From: Steromphala cineraria
Taxonomy: Eukaryota; Mollusca; Gastropoda; Trochida; Trochidae
Length of the DNA: 64,000 bases
Assembly (NCBI GenBank): GCA_916613615.1
Contig: OU744731.1
Location: 57,666,289-57,730,288, forward strand
Reading direction: 5' to 3'
Shown: one piece after another, positions 23,950 to 36,974 of the stretch
How positions within the stretch are numbered: position 1 is the first letter of the stretch
Layout of the letters: every line of letters begins with the position of its first letter
The notes under the pieces: generated by a model
What the model saw: the letters and a program-made list of their open reading frames with translations, nothing else
Told to the model about the DNA's origin: nothing
The model's database searches: none
Made by a program: the position numbers and the translations under genes

Positions 23950-25020
23950 CAAGACCAGTTCTTCCAGATATGTTTGTCAGATATGGTTATCAATCAACAG
24001 ACCAATGACGGCACTTGAAAGTTTACATGGTGGAGTCTTTTCCACACATTAATTAGTAGATAATCGCAGTCTACTCCCCATAACTCTTTTGTTGTAATGA
24101 ACACTGGATGCATTAGGAAGAAGACTCATGATGATAAACGTCAGAGATAAGTACTTCAATACTTATCTGAATATTGCACATCTACTTCAAAAAACGTATA
24201 TAGAACACAGCAGTAATGGAAGTGAGTTATGAGCTCACCTTTAATCCACGTAGATAGTGAATTGCTAGTTGGCAACGATTTAAATCGTTAAGATGCTTGT
24301 CAGATTCGACAAAAATCTGTACCGATTTAGTTTAAGTGAAACGATCAAGAGCATCGTAACAATATTGAGATATTCTGGTTAGCATGTTAATGACATTTGA
24401 CTGTATGACAGGTATCTAAACATGATTAAATTATCTTTTTCGAAATGTCAGCAAATACCCTGACAAGTCCTGTGCTTGAACAATGCAGATGGTTGTCTCC
24501 TGTCAGTTGGCATTAGAGGAAGATTTGAAGTAAAACTAATTAAATTGCGAATTCGGGGCCAACTTGATTGTTGTTTGATGGTCAACATGAACATAATTAA
24601 GGACGATAGAAATCCATAAATTAGCCAATAATGGATGTATATTTCAGCACTAGTAACACAGAGCACGTTCTGTTCACTCTCCGATATGGATATTTCTCTT
24701 GTGCACAAACAATCACCATAGACATCCTCCGGATGTAAATACACATTAGACAATTAGTTTTTATCAATATCACGACAATAACATTAAAAAATGTTAGATA
24801 AACACAATGCAAACGTTCTCTTCTGTTTGCATTACATATCATAACGTCATAAACGATAAAATGAGGTCTTTGAAGAAGTTAAATCAATAAATCTTGAATC
24901 TTTGAATGAAAGCTAAATTTTGTTTGACATCGTTATCTGTTTTTTCTTTGTTTTCATCACTTTAAGATTCACATGAAAGACTTTCAAGTCAGGCAAGTCT
25001 CCATATGAATGTGGCTTTAA

Positions 25021-27442
25021 CCTTTTTCCTCCCAGTGTTCCCATATGGGAACATGTCCTTTAAACTCCTGTAACTTTTTTTCCTTACAATAAATTTTTGT
25101 TTTGTTTTGGCCATTTTGATATTGATATAATTACCTACAATTTGGTAGGGAGAGAAAACGTGTGCAATGTGTGTCTGTGAAATGGTAATGTCCCAAAAAA
25201 GGTTAAAAATTCGTTTTTCAGACAAAAACGTTAAAAAGTGCATATGTGATATTTTCAAAATTTAAAATGATGCTGCCATACTTATACCAAAAAAAGTTTG
25301 TTAGAAAAGTAAAATTTTAAAAGTAGAAAAAAATCGTTTAAGTTGATTGTTCCCGTACGGGAACATTGGGACGAACACCATAAAAGTGTTCAAAACTGGT
25401 TAATCTTACTAAAGGAATGAAAAACACTTTACAAAAGCGATCTATTGATTTATTTCAAGGTTGATTAGGTTGACAGTATGTGTTTCTTGATCTCTGTGTG
25501 ACTTTTGCCTGTTCTTAACCTTTTGGGTAACATTGACTACAGGATTGTGGTTTCCGGAATGTTGTTTTAGCAATTTCAGCTCATGTAACGTGTTTCCCCC
25601 AAAGAAACATATACTGATTACTGACATTTTCGTATTATTGATGATAAAATTGAAGTGATAAAAATCTAACAATCTGATTTTAGATTAAGTGTAAAATATT
25701 TTCATTTGACATGTACTGTATGTCATAGGATCAAGTATCTTTGCTAGCCAAAAAATACTTTATGAGATATTTCAAAAACGGGATTGCCTTTTTTAAATAC
25801 TTGTCAGAAGAACCCTGTGCAAGGTTTTTCACACATCTATTTGCTTAGGTCCAGTGTGAAACCAAGTATGTTTGAGCCCATCAGAGAATGAAAATCTGTT
25901 ACACGAACCAAAAGATAGTTTGAACTTCTTATAACAGTTTGATAGAAGTATGCATGTATGTGTCTGAGCTTGATAAATATAAAGTAAAACAAAATTTACC
26001 AAGTTCTGTCATATGCTGTGCATAACGCGTTCATGTCATTCGTTAATTACTTTGAGTAAGACTAAAGATGGCGTTTCCTTTAATTGTTCATGCATTAAGA
26101 CATGTAAATTCAGAAATGGAACACAGGGCTGAAATTCATATACACTGATATTATACACTTTGGTTTAGTTCTCGCATGGAAACACATTGTAATTTTAAAA
26201 AGATGAAATATATGGTTGAACAATAGTGTGATGTGAAAAAAGGTTTGTTCACTGTTAAAGTGTATTTAATGTATTTAAAATTGAAAAGGACATTGTTTTC
26301 ATCTGTTTGCATTAAATTTCTAACTGTAAACATTTCAAAATAAAAGGCGTACTTCAAAACACACAAAGTTAACGCCATAGTCATATTTTTCAGAACAAGA
26401 ATATGAAATAAAATGTAACACGAATCGATTTGCTACTTTGAATAGCTTGTCAAGTCATTCTTTCACAATTATCCAACTTATTATGTTGCCTATTTATGTT
26501 AACATCTCTCCAAATGCTGGGGTTTGACGGGAATAGCAATATGCAGGATGTCCCTAAAACAAACATGGGTTTAAATCTAGGTGGAGAAGTTTGGACCGTC
26601 TCCAATAGAATACATATACGTAAACAATGCAAGAAATAATTCATTGAGCTATTACAGTTTCATATGCAGAGCTTGTGATAATGTCATCGTTTTCAAAAAA
26701 GAAGTTTCTATTGTTTGGTATCTTTCACTGTAAATGGATCATTGATGAGGCAGTGGTCCAATTTTGGAAACATGGCGGTGCATTATTTGTGTGTTTGGGT
26801 TGGTGTGTGTGTGATGGGGGAGGTATTTACAGTTAAAGTAAACTAACACGCTTCTAATATATAGCAAGTTTGATGTTTAGCAAATGGATTCCCTCACCTC
26901 ACCTCACCTCAAATGGATTCCCATATTTATTAACGAGTCAGGGTTGAATACCAAAATTAACCGAACATGTAACAAAGTAATTAATACATGGTTGATGTAA
27001 TTATAAATATATCCTACCCAATTATATATTACCATTTCTTAATTCCTAGACTACACATTGACAACCTTTCTAATACTTTGCTTGAACAAAATGTAATAAA
27101 CTGCATATTTCCTTGTTTTTCTCGCATGTAACATAATGTGTACATAAATATGGATACTGCCTATCATTGAAAATCCACATTGAGACTTGTGTGTGTATTT
27201 TGAACCCTAAAATACTATGTTTGCATTCATTTTGACCAAAATAAATTCAAACTAAAAACTTTATTCAATTTATTGACGTTTTGCGATGACTGTTCCAATG
27301 TTCCCATATGGGAACATATCAATATCTCAAAAACTACTGGTCGTATCAGTATAAAAATTGGGAGTTGCCTTTTCCCTATTTTTATGAGCCTATATTGTGA
27401 AAACGTTTCTGACAATGGGATCTAGTAGTGGGATAATTAAGG
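25021..27442. mobile_element. piggyBac-like element, probably non-autonomous
   Basis: A 2.4-kb stretch in unit B between TTAA (25017-25020) and TTAA (27443-27446), without a counterpart in units A or C. The inward termini are CCTTTTTCCTCCCAGTG and, from the right, CCTTAATTATCCCACTA, sharing CCTT..T..TCCCA. Subterminal palindromes occur at both ends: TGTTCCCATATGGGAACA near 25037 and 27299, and the variant TGTTCCCGTACGGGAACA near 25348. TTAA flanks with CC-starting termini fit piggyBac. No transposase motif was recognised inside, so it is decayed or internally non-coding. Confidence 0.5.
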
Positions 27443-28170
27443 TTAATTAAGGCATCGTGATGTTTAATTGGACAGATCAGAGATTTTAGCCAAAACTAAA
27501 GCGTGCACATATGCCCATAAAACAGTTACGGTGTACTATTCAGGTAATTATTGCACGCACAATTTATTTGATAGGCTTCTGGTTTATGTAGGCTTGCTTT
27601 GAAATCTAAGGTATGCGCTATAAAAGTCAATTTTGATGTTTCAGTGATTGAGTATTTCAAAGATCCCTTCATTTTCAACGACTTTCGGCATTTCATGATT
27701 ACTTGTCTTCGGATATGAAAAATATGATCTGAATTATTTCAGTCACATTAAATTGAAATGTCTTGGCTTATGTTGGGTTTGATTAAAAGCGACGACAGAA
27801 TCAATTGACAACTTCTATTAGGAAGAGAGTAGCAGCATTTATCATAAGAATATCATGAACTCCAATATCGTTGGACGTGATCTCCTTTCCCTGTTAATAA
27901 TCAAATGTCCTAAATGAAATATGATTAAAGCGTGTTGGTTCGTACTAATGAGAAATACATTCCCCGTAGACTAGTGCATCTTTCACCGAGTGGATCACAA
28001 TAAAATGAAAAATAATGTTTGATTTGTTAATCAATGCCTATATACAACTTTAACCAATTGTCACACCCGCTAATGACTAAATCGAATGAAGAATGTAACT
28101 TTACAAGCATTAAATTTAAAGACAAATAAATTACAAATTAAGTTCATTAAGGATTAAAAGAATATTTCAA

Positions 28171-28387
28171 AGGAAGACAAGAGTATATCTATGGATGAAC
28201 AACTTCTTTATTGGATGGTGGCGACGTTTCGGTATAGCATATGTAGCTTGATATGTAGATATCATATGCTTGATAACCGTATAAGAATCTATACCGAAAC
28301 GTCGCCACCATCCAATAAAGAAGTTGTTCATCCATAGAATTACTCTTGTCTTCCTTATACCATCAACTTCTAGAATGCCACTCAAAC
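28171..28387 (-). mobile_element. Foldback hairpin element with 12-bp target duplication
   Basis: Arms 28189-28236 and 28290-28337 are perfect 48-bp reverse complements, extending outward to 67 bp with two mismatches (28170-28236 and 28290-28356). The arm contains GGCGACGTTTCGGTATA. A short single-stranded tail (28357-28387) follows. AGAATATTTCAA occurs at both flanks (28159-28170 and 28388-28399), a 12-bp target duplication. The related element at 46288-46490 has the same arm motif and a matching tail in opposite orientation. Confidence 0.85.
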
Positions 28388-28904
28388 AGAATATTTCAAA
28401 ACCAAGCATTCATCTGGAATATCAGCAAGGCGATAGCATATATTGCATGAATATCAAATATAGTTTTTAAAATAACTGCAGAAATAAGTAAAAGTCAAAA
28501 TGACTTCACGCATGCCTTTCTAAATGTCGAAAGTAAAAGCAAAATGTAGTAAGAGTTAAGAGATATCTCAAATGCCACTATCTGTAGTTTGAATAAATAC
28601 TATTTGTTCATTTATCACTAAAACTTACACTCTATATTTCGAATTATTTCAAAAATGATAAGCAAAATATTGATTTACCAAATTTTTCAGTTTACTTACT
28701 ACTACTCCATGAAACAAATAATATGACTGCCTGTTCAAACTTACACAAGAACTCAAATGTTAACCGAGTTCATGATACTGTTGCAAAGTACATTAACGCC
28801 TAAAGCAATGCTATCAGAAAAAAAGATGTTCGTTCTTATCTTTTTTCAATATCAAACCGCACTCAAAAAAGTTAACTCAGTTTACACTGATCAAAACCTC
28901 ACTT

Positions 28905-29400
28905 TCACCAAAGGACAGATCAAAGGTAACAACTTTACTGTATTAGTATCCGGCAATAACTTACTTCCTATCTGTAGATAAACTTCCCATTCTAACCAAC
29001 ATTCAAGCTGGTCCCAGCAGTTCAGCCCAGTGAAAGTCTGACAGACTAATTAAATGATCGGTTCTGCAATTGACTTTCATGTTTCAGTGTCACATAAGAA
29101 ACCTGACAACACATTTTCCTGGTAACTCACAAAAACACTGTCAAATGTAGGGGCAAACTTATACAGCTCGAAACCTTACTACCCCTCATCTGGGGACAGA
29201 TCAAAGGTAATAACTTTACCAGTAGTAGTATGTTGTATTATCTCACTTCCTCTCTGTAGATAAACTTCTCATTCTCAACAATTTTCCAGGTGGTCTCAGG
29301 TGTTTCAGCCTGCTGTTGGTCTGGCAGCTGTAATAACATGATTGGTTCTGGAATTGTCGTTCAGGAATTGTCACATAGGAAACCTGACATTCCGACATAT
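28905..29400 (+). repeat. Local tandem duplication of the conserved block
   Basis: Two copies about 275 bp apart (28905-29130 and 29185-29400) of the block seen once in unit A (12205-12440) and once in C. Each contains GGACAGATCAAAGGTAA, AACTTTAC, AGATAAACTTC and ATGATTGGTTCTGG or ATGATCGGTTCTGC. The copies differ by substitutions and small deletions, so this duplication followed formation of unit B but is not new. Confidence 0.75.
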
Positions 29401-29567
29401 CTTGTACTCACAGGAAAATACTAACAATCGTATCATTAAACCAAAATACAAATGTCACATCATTATTAGGGCCTTTGAGAGGGCAAACTCTGTAAATCAT
29501 TTTGCATGCTTCATTGCACAATGAACTGGCATGTTAATAGCGTTTATTACAACAAACAAATATCTGC

Positions 29568-30042
29568 CACGCCCTAAAAACCTATTTTCATCTTCTTCTC
29601 CTGAAGTATAAGCCCTAGAAAACTTAAATTTGTCGCTTATATACTTAATTTTATGATTGGTGCCCCTGTGGCCTCTAAAAAGGGGGAATCACATTGGCCA
29701 CACTCTACAGCATAATTGATGATTAAGCCTGATGAGCTACAGAGCCAACATCCTCGATAATCCAGCGCTTTCGTTCCGATAAATCTACACTACAAGCCCC
29801 TCGAAAACTTTACAAGGTTTTACCTCAAACCAAAGACCACCCTTTGCATCCAAGTTTATCCAATCAGAAACAAAACGCAGACACTACTTGCGTAAACAAC
29901 TCGACTAATCAAGTAAGCGTTTTGCTGAGTCATTGCAAAGGGAGAAAATTTGGTTCGAGGTAAAACCTCATAAAGTTTTCCAGGGCTTGTAGTGTAGATT
30001 TATCGGAACGAAAGCGCTTGATTATCGAGGATGCAGAGCCAA
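29568..30042 (+). mobile_element. CCGTCCGT-family 3' fragment carrying a nested MITE
   Basis: 29568-29748 matches 31710-31888 (TATTTTCATCTTCTTCTCCT, ATTGGTGCCCCTGTGGCCTC, GATGATTAAGCCTGATGAGC). It is interrupted by the MITE at 29749-30033. The flanks ACAAATATCTG (left) and ACAACTATCTG (right) look like an 11-bp target duplication of the outer insertion. The outer element is truncated at its 5' side. It is absent at the corresponding place in unit A. Confidence 0.7.
29749..30033. mobile_element. MULE-like MITE with ~77-bp TIRs and 9-bp TSD
   Basis: A 285-bp element with long terminal inverted repeats of about 77 bp (29749-29827 and 29957-30033), starting CATCCTCGATAATC and ending GATTATCGAGGATG. 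CAGAGCCAA is duplicated on both sides (29740-29748 and 30034-30042), and the related repeat at 31883 has the uninterrupted CAGAGCCAATGG, an empty site. The 9-bp duplication and long TIRs fit Mutator-like elements. No coding sequence is present. Confidence 0.85.
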
Positions 30043-31214
30043 ACAACTATCTGCTTTTCATTTAGACATATGTTCACTTCATTTTCCTTTTTGCCAATTA
30101 AAAGGATCTTTGGGATAAAAAGCTGATTTGTTGATTGAAATGTAAGATAACAGGGTGTATTTTATAGCAAGTAAAGCCTTGAAATGTCACTTGGTTGTTT
30201 GATCTGTTACATGAAACCTTCTTTTTGTGAAAATCAACGAATCATTTCATGACAGGGCAGATATGAAATCAGCCATCTCAAAAGGTTTTGGTGGAGTTGT
30301 TTAATATAAGGTATCAAATTTATGACAACAACTAATTTCATATGATACCTGGTAGGGGAAGCATTTGTAATAATACCTGTGTGTGTTTACATTATTGAAT
30401 ACAATATCGAGTCACTATTTTCACCGTGGAATTTAATATTGAACAAAATGTGTTTGTTAATCAATGATGCCCCCAGAAATAAATAAATTGTAAATGTATA
30501 TTTTTGTCAATATGTACCTGAAAGTATATCTCTATCCAATCACATGGCCAAGGTTAAAGTTTTCGAAAAATGGTTCTGGCCAAGATTAAAGTTTTTGGTG
30601 ACAAACACACAGAATGACAGACGGAAAAACAATTAACTCGGAATCTCCGATTCAGGAGCATTAAAAAACGGAGCTCAGCCAATGCTTTACTATAGACATG
30701 GCACATTTCATTGTTTCGCGTTGTCTTATACTGAAAATATGTAATCTCATCAGCATATTGGACATCTAATATTCAGTATTGAGTTTAATATGAAGAGTAA
30801 ACGTTTAAAGTGTTTAATATTCCAATGTCCATAAGCAAAAAAATATGCATACACTGAAAAGAACTCATGAAAATGCCTAGGACAACCAATATGAAGAGGT
30901 AAACGTTTTGATTTTTAAATATACCAATATCGATGAACACAAGAACATGCATGCACGAAAGAGAACTCTTTCAAATCCCTAAGAAAACTTACCCCGCGCC
31001 CTCCAATTTCGATAATTGTATCACCGAGCATGCCAAATGTATATTCAAAGTTCCAGGAAGATTGGAAATGTAAAAGTAGTTGCTTGCGGAAAACTTTCTG
31101 AAGCCAACCGCTGTTTGTTAATGGTTCTTACTCAAATAATATTTATTGCAACACAGGGAAAATGGGATAAGCCCATCATTGTAGCAGAGAGTTTTTACAA
31201 GAGGTACCTTTTTT

Positions 31215-31895
31215 AGCTCATCTGGCCTGTATGGCCTGTGTCCGGCGTCCGTCCGTCCGGCTATCAGTCCGTCCATCCGTCCGTAAACTTTGTGGAATTT
31301 CGACATCTTCTCCAGAACCATAAGGCCTAGAAAGCTGAAACTTTGTGTACCGACTCCTTGGCTAGTGAGGATTATCAATTGTAGCTTCGGTAACCCTGTA
31401 ACCCCTATTAGGGGCCACAGATGCCATGCCCTAAAACCTATTTTCATCTTCTTCTCCAGAACCATGAGACCTAGAAAGCTGAAAATCTGTTTGCAGACTC
31501 CATGACTGGTGAAGATTATACATTGCAGCTTTGGTGGCCCTGTGAACCCTAATAAGGGCCACAGGGGCCACGCCCTCAAAACCTATTTTCATCCTCTTTT
31601 CCAGAAGCATAAGGCCTAGAAAGCTGAAACTATGTGTACAGACTCCTTGACTAGTGAGGATTATGAATTGTAGCTTTGGTGACCCTGTTGCCCCTAATAA
31701 AGGCAACAGGAACGTCCTTCAAAAATATTTTCATCTTCTTCTCCTGAAGTGTAAGGCCTAGAAAACTAAACCTTGTCGCTTATATACTTAATTTTATGAT
31801 TGGTGCCCCTGTGGCCTCTACAAAGGGAGAATCACATTGGCCACACTCTACAGCATAATTGATGATTAAGCCTGATGAGCTACAGAGCCAATGGC
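31215..31895 (+). repeat. CCGTCCGT-family repeat with ~145-bp tandem modules
   Basis: It opens AGCTCATCTGGCCTG, continues through a (CCGT)-rich stretch at 31245-31285, and then has four modules of about 140-145 bp beginning near 31306, 31446, 31591 and 31732. Each has TCCAGAA..AAGGCCTAGAAAGCTGAAA and GTGAGGATTAT..ATTG. It ends GATGAGCTACAGAGCCAATG with a small palindrome (AGAGCCAATGGCTCT). Open frames through it on either strand are artefacts of the 145-bp periodicity. Relatives lie at 6485-6797 and 29568-29748. Confidence 0.85.
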
Positions 31896-34163
31896 TCTAT
31901 TTTTTGTTGATTTCATGTAGCAACTTCTTCATCAGAAATTAGTCCATCGTTTTCAATATTGCCTCCGGTTCTTTTACTGCTCTTTTACAACCTGGAAATT
32001 ATATATTTATGAAACGAGACTGATTTGCGTTCTTCATTTTACGGCCATATCTTTCAATCAAATACAAATTCAATACAAATATTCCAATATTATTATTGAT
32101 CATAACGTCAAATTAACCTACAGCATGAAAATACTGAACAGCCTTATCTCAAATGCGTGATTTATAAGGCAATTCATTTAACTGGTTTTCGTCCCTAATA
32201 ACAGGCTTGTTCAAGAATTTCATAAACACATTTCTCAGTTGTTCAGTCATAGTGTTATTTCAGTTCTTTGATGAACAGTTGGATTATATGGGAGAAACGT
32301 ATAAATGATATTGGTTTTTTAACGTGTTCTTAATTCTTGGAATCTAATACTATTTTTTGTTTCAAAGTGTAATTGCTTGATTAATAGACATAGCATGTGT
32401 TTTATTGAGATGTTGAGATCTGGTTTGATATTGTGAGCAAGCAGTTTTTAAATTCAGTTACATTGTGACATTCTCCTGTTTATTTGGTCCCACAACCTGA
32501 TATCGGTTTTGATATTAAAGATCTTATATCTGAGCAAGAGGCAATATAGGTCTTCTTTATTACTGGTCCAAATATTTGGTATCTGGTGAAACAACATCCG
32601 GAGAATATTGTCGAAACAACTTATTAAATTGCCTTGTCACATAATAAAAATATAATGAACATTTTTCCTCATAAGTTGCATAGCTCGGATGTATTTAAAA
32701 TGCTAATATGTTTATCAGAGTCGTTTCATCTGAATTGAGTTTCACACAGTACATCGTATAATAAATTATGTTCAGACGCTGTTATTTAATGTGAAGTCAT
32801 TAATTGTACTTGTCCTTTTGTGTGAAAACGTGTTGAATAGACATAACCTGACAACATTACATATTCTTGATATTCGCGCGGCTGTTTCCAGAAACCTGCA
32901 AGTTTACATAAAACTCTGGTATCCATACAGAATTTTAGTTTCAATTATCAACCAAAATTTCACAAAATCCGAGGCTGTGCAGGAAGCTGAATCATCAAAT
33001 TTTAATAATAAGTGTACTATTTTCAAATGATTTTGAAAAGTTTTCAGATGATCTATAAACAAAGGCCTTGAAGACATTTTCCACTGAACATGACAATGAC
33101 ACCATGGAGTGTCCTGTGTAGAAAGAAAATATTTGAAAACAAAATTACTGGTCCCAGAGTTCACAACATTGACTGGAACTTATATAAACTCACCTACAAA
33201 ATAAACTTTACACTCAACTTCTGCACTTGATAGAAGATAAAATAGCGAACCAATTGATGTCTTTTTAAAGGTATTGTGGTGATAATTCATTTTTACTTTC
33301 CCTTTAATAACAATAATTTCAATCGTTTACAAAAATGAAAAGTTTGTGTCACTTACACATTGAAGGGGTATGCCAATGTCTCTGATTAATTCGTACATGT
33401 AGGTCAAGTTCATGAATGTCTTTGATTTCTACTTGGATAAATGTTAACAGGTGTCTGGATAAAGGAAACTGTTTCAGTGTCGTTAACAATAATACGTCGG
33501 GTAATGTTGTTCATGTGACGTTATATAGTATCATCTCCGCTCTTCATGAATCATCTTGTCAAGCTCATTAATGGTCTGAGGTACCTTATATGTTGCCTTA
33601 TATGTACTTGTTTGGCAAAATGGTCGCCAGGGACGATTTTTCAGCAACATTTCAGGGGAACTAGACGTTGTCTAAACGTTGTCTTGACGTTTTGCTGGGT
33701 AAGATTATCTCGGTCAGTCTCGCAGTATGGGGTCTGATATTATCTGTGTGTGGAAGGGTTCCGTGTGCAAATCATTCGTTGCCACGTTATTTGCTATCAT
33801 CGATGCAAACCAGAGATACCTAAAGCATTTTATATCATTGTAGAACGTTCGCATTTTTTATCAAAAAAGTCTCAAACAATGTTAAAAACCTCTTTCCTAA
33901 GGATAGTTGTTACATTAGACTGTTTAATCAATTACAATCGCATGATAATATTCATTTCATTTTTGCATATCAAGGTGAAAAGTTTCTTTTGTAGGTGGGT
34001 CTATAAACACTTTCCCTATCTATTTGTGTTTCAAATGGAAGTTCCCATACGATCGATTGGCCAGCTGTGCCTATAATGAATGACATGATGATCACAATAA
34101 GATCAGACTGTTTAGTATATCAATACGACCCGAGGTAAGTCTAACCTCATTTAATTAATAAAA

Positions 34164-34856
34164 CATTGTAAGCAAATAAAGTTTAAATAACCAGCGATTG
34201 AACTCACCATGGGAATTGATAAAGTACATTTTCATAGCTGTTGTGTATCAGTAATAAAGAGAGAGAGAGAGTTTTTATTTCCTCCAGTGGTAACGGAAGA
34301 TTACATATAAACATCACATTGCATCAAAGCTTACTACAGAAAAGTATTTACATGATTATGTACAACAATTTTTTATGTATTAATCATCGTAATTACAGAC
34401 AAAGCAAGATTTTATTCCATGTACATACAGAGAGAAGCGTAACAAAACAGTTTCCCATAGTATTGGATCTAAGGCGTTATAAAAGTCATTTTCTGCTCCA
34501 AAGAGAAATGATATGAGATCTTGATCATCTTGCATTTCAAACATAACGTAAGTTTCAACATCAAGCAGGTCATTTAAGCATGTAAAGAAGTCATTTCGTT
34601 GCTGTAATAGGTTTTCACAGTGTAGAAGTATATGGAAATCATAGTCAAACGTTTGTTTGTTACAGAGGGCGCCTGTTGACCTGATATATTTGGTAATACT
34701 TCACAGCCAGAAAGACTAGTTGTGAGCCAAATTTTAACACACGTGAATGGATGCAGACCATTATCATTGTAGGCTATAAAGTTTAGATAACCGAAGATTG
34801 AACTCACCTTGGGAATTGATACTGTACATTTTCATAGCTTTTGTGTATCAATAATA
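34164..34856 (-). mobile_element. LINE 3' fragment inside a ~92-bp flanking duplication
   Basis: On the minus strand 34257-34764 reads as the C-terminal end of a non-LTR retrotransposon polyprotein. After decayed sequence it gives a frame with IRSTGALCN followed by DYDFHILLHCENL, matching the CxxC/H-x4-C zinc-knuckle tail after the reverse transcriptase, and continues to a TAA near 34378. The 3' end is GGAGGAAATAAAA plus a (CT)n tail (34257-34271), as in L2/CR1-type LINEs. The flanks 34164-34256 and 34765-34856 are copies of each other (about 90% by eye), whereas unit A has this sequence once (about 15031-15125). Confidence 0.75.
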
Positions 34857-36974
34857 TGATTCATAAACATATTTTTCTGAAACTAGCATATTGTAAATAA
34901 CATAAAACAGACATGTAAAATTCGGAAATAACTTCACTAAGAACATCATCAAAACCGTAACTCTTTTGATAGGCGAATATTCGAATTTGCATGATAAGTA
35001 TGTTATAGACTTTCATCGATAAAGCATTTAAATTTCAGGATAACTTGATGTGACGCAATGTTCCTCCCTCCCCATATTGGCCTGTGTGAACTAGGAAAGA
35101 AGAGTGTTATGAAAGTTATTTTAAGACATTTAATAACATTCTAACCCTTCTTTTTCTTCCTGTTTTCGCATTAACATGTAGTAGGCAATTGCTAAATTGT
35201 GACTTACAAAAACTTACTACTAAAACTATAACTTGTGATAGCCATCCTTAAGCCTGTTCACAATTGTACTCTCATTAATCTTTAGTATTTCATTTGCTAA
35301 ATCAAGATGACATAACTCCATATTTGTATTATACTAATGATTTTATTTACTCTAAAAAAAAGTCAATTTCTTTAGTATATGCTTTTAATGTTCGACCCTC
35401 TTTAATAAAGATTCTTATACTTCGATAATGGTCATAAAACAAGGTGTTTTAGTTGCAGCATCGTTGATAACAACGTGTAGATCAACATTATATATATTTT
35501 AAACGTTTAGTCAATTGTAGTAATGTAGAGTACAATAAAACATAGGGGGCAAAAAACAACATACTTTTCTATTTCTATAGTCTCGGGGTACAATAATCAT
35601 AACTTAGGACCTTTCATAACATGTAGCCTATCATGCATAATCCTATTCCAAGTTGGTACCGAAAAGTGTAACCTTGTATCATTGTAATAGACTGGAGTGA
35701 GATTTGGATTTAATGCAACTAATAATAACACATTTCCTTTCTGAAATATCTTGCTTTCTAAAAATTCATATTGGTGTAACTCTTATGTAGGCGTTCGAGT
35801 GATAGAGATTACAGGCAAAGTATAATGCTATTTTGTGCAAATGAATCTGACCGACTTGTTCTCCTAAAAATTACTTTCTTCAAGGCTGGAGTTTATATTA
35901 CAAAAACTGAGCTTCACATACTGTCATTCTCTCTTAAAATAATATTAATAATGAGGACCTTATCAAGACTTAAAGTATTATCGCTGGTCAAAGAGCTACC
36001 TAGATGAGTACCCCATAGCAATGGTTGGAGAACAGTTCAGATTTAGAATAGCTTTTACCGTTTTATTATGCAAGCATCGTTGGGTTGGTTGGTTACATTT
36101 CTCACCATTCCATATGATGCCACTTGTCCATGCCATTTAGCAAGCCTATAAGCCATAATTTGTCAATATGATTAGGTGGAACTAGAATTCACATTTAACA
36201 AGTATTGCAAAATGATAAGGTGAAGGGCAACCATAACGCAACCAAAACGAGTGACTGTCACCCTGATAAATTCAAGCAAATAACTTAATTAGTACAAATT
36301 GACCTGTGCGTGCAGATAAAAATGTAAATTGAGCCTGGGTTGAATCCAATTTAAGCTTGTTTCTTAGAACTTACCTCACTTTTGTGACTTATCAAAATAT
36401 CATACTTCTGAGTAGATTCTATTCTGGTCAGAGGTTTTATGGTTACATTTGGAACAAATTAGCGTTCCTAAGTCCGCGATGATCTTTTGGCTTATGCAGC
36501 TTTACGTCTTTCCAGTGTCGACTCAGGCTATTAAGAACCAAGCTAGCTGTAATCTACCTGCAATACCTGCGAGACTGAGGGATTCTGGGAGTCTCAGCTT
36601 AGTGCTGAACACATTGTAACAGTTCATATGCTTGATACTTGATTGTGGAAACACAATTATAATATTAAAAATAAATTTTAATTTCTACATAAGTCATGCT
36701 TAGACATTACATTACATGCTTCATTACTTGATTATGCTAAATGATAAAGTAAAACGAATAAACGCTAAGGTAGTATCTGATAATTAACTAATACACACAA
36801 TTTAAACATAGTATGATTATCACTTGAATATAAGGCACATGACATTCATTCAATTCATACACTCGCAGCATTGGCTAGATATCCCTAATTGATGTGTGTA
36901 TAATAATAAAGCATCGATTCGACATGAATGCATATTCATGAAGTATTCAAATTCGTAAGTAACAGATGTGGCCG

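Noticed and set aside
28230..28320. Hammerhead ribozyme in the foldback element
   Set aside because: A CGAAAC core is present on the stem, but no CTGATGA box is found in the needed position; left only as something to test.
31118..31706. Minus-strand frames with repeated LILTSQGV and FSFLGLM-type peptides
   Set aside because: The peptide repetition comes from the 145-bp repeat modules, whose period happens to keep a frame open.
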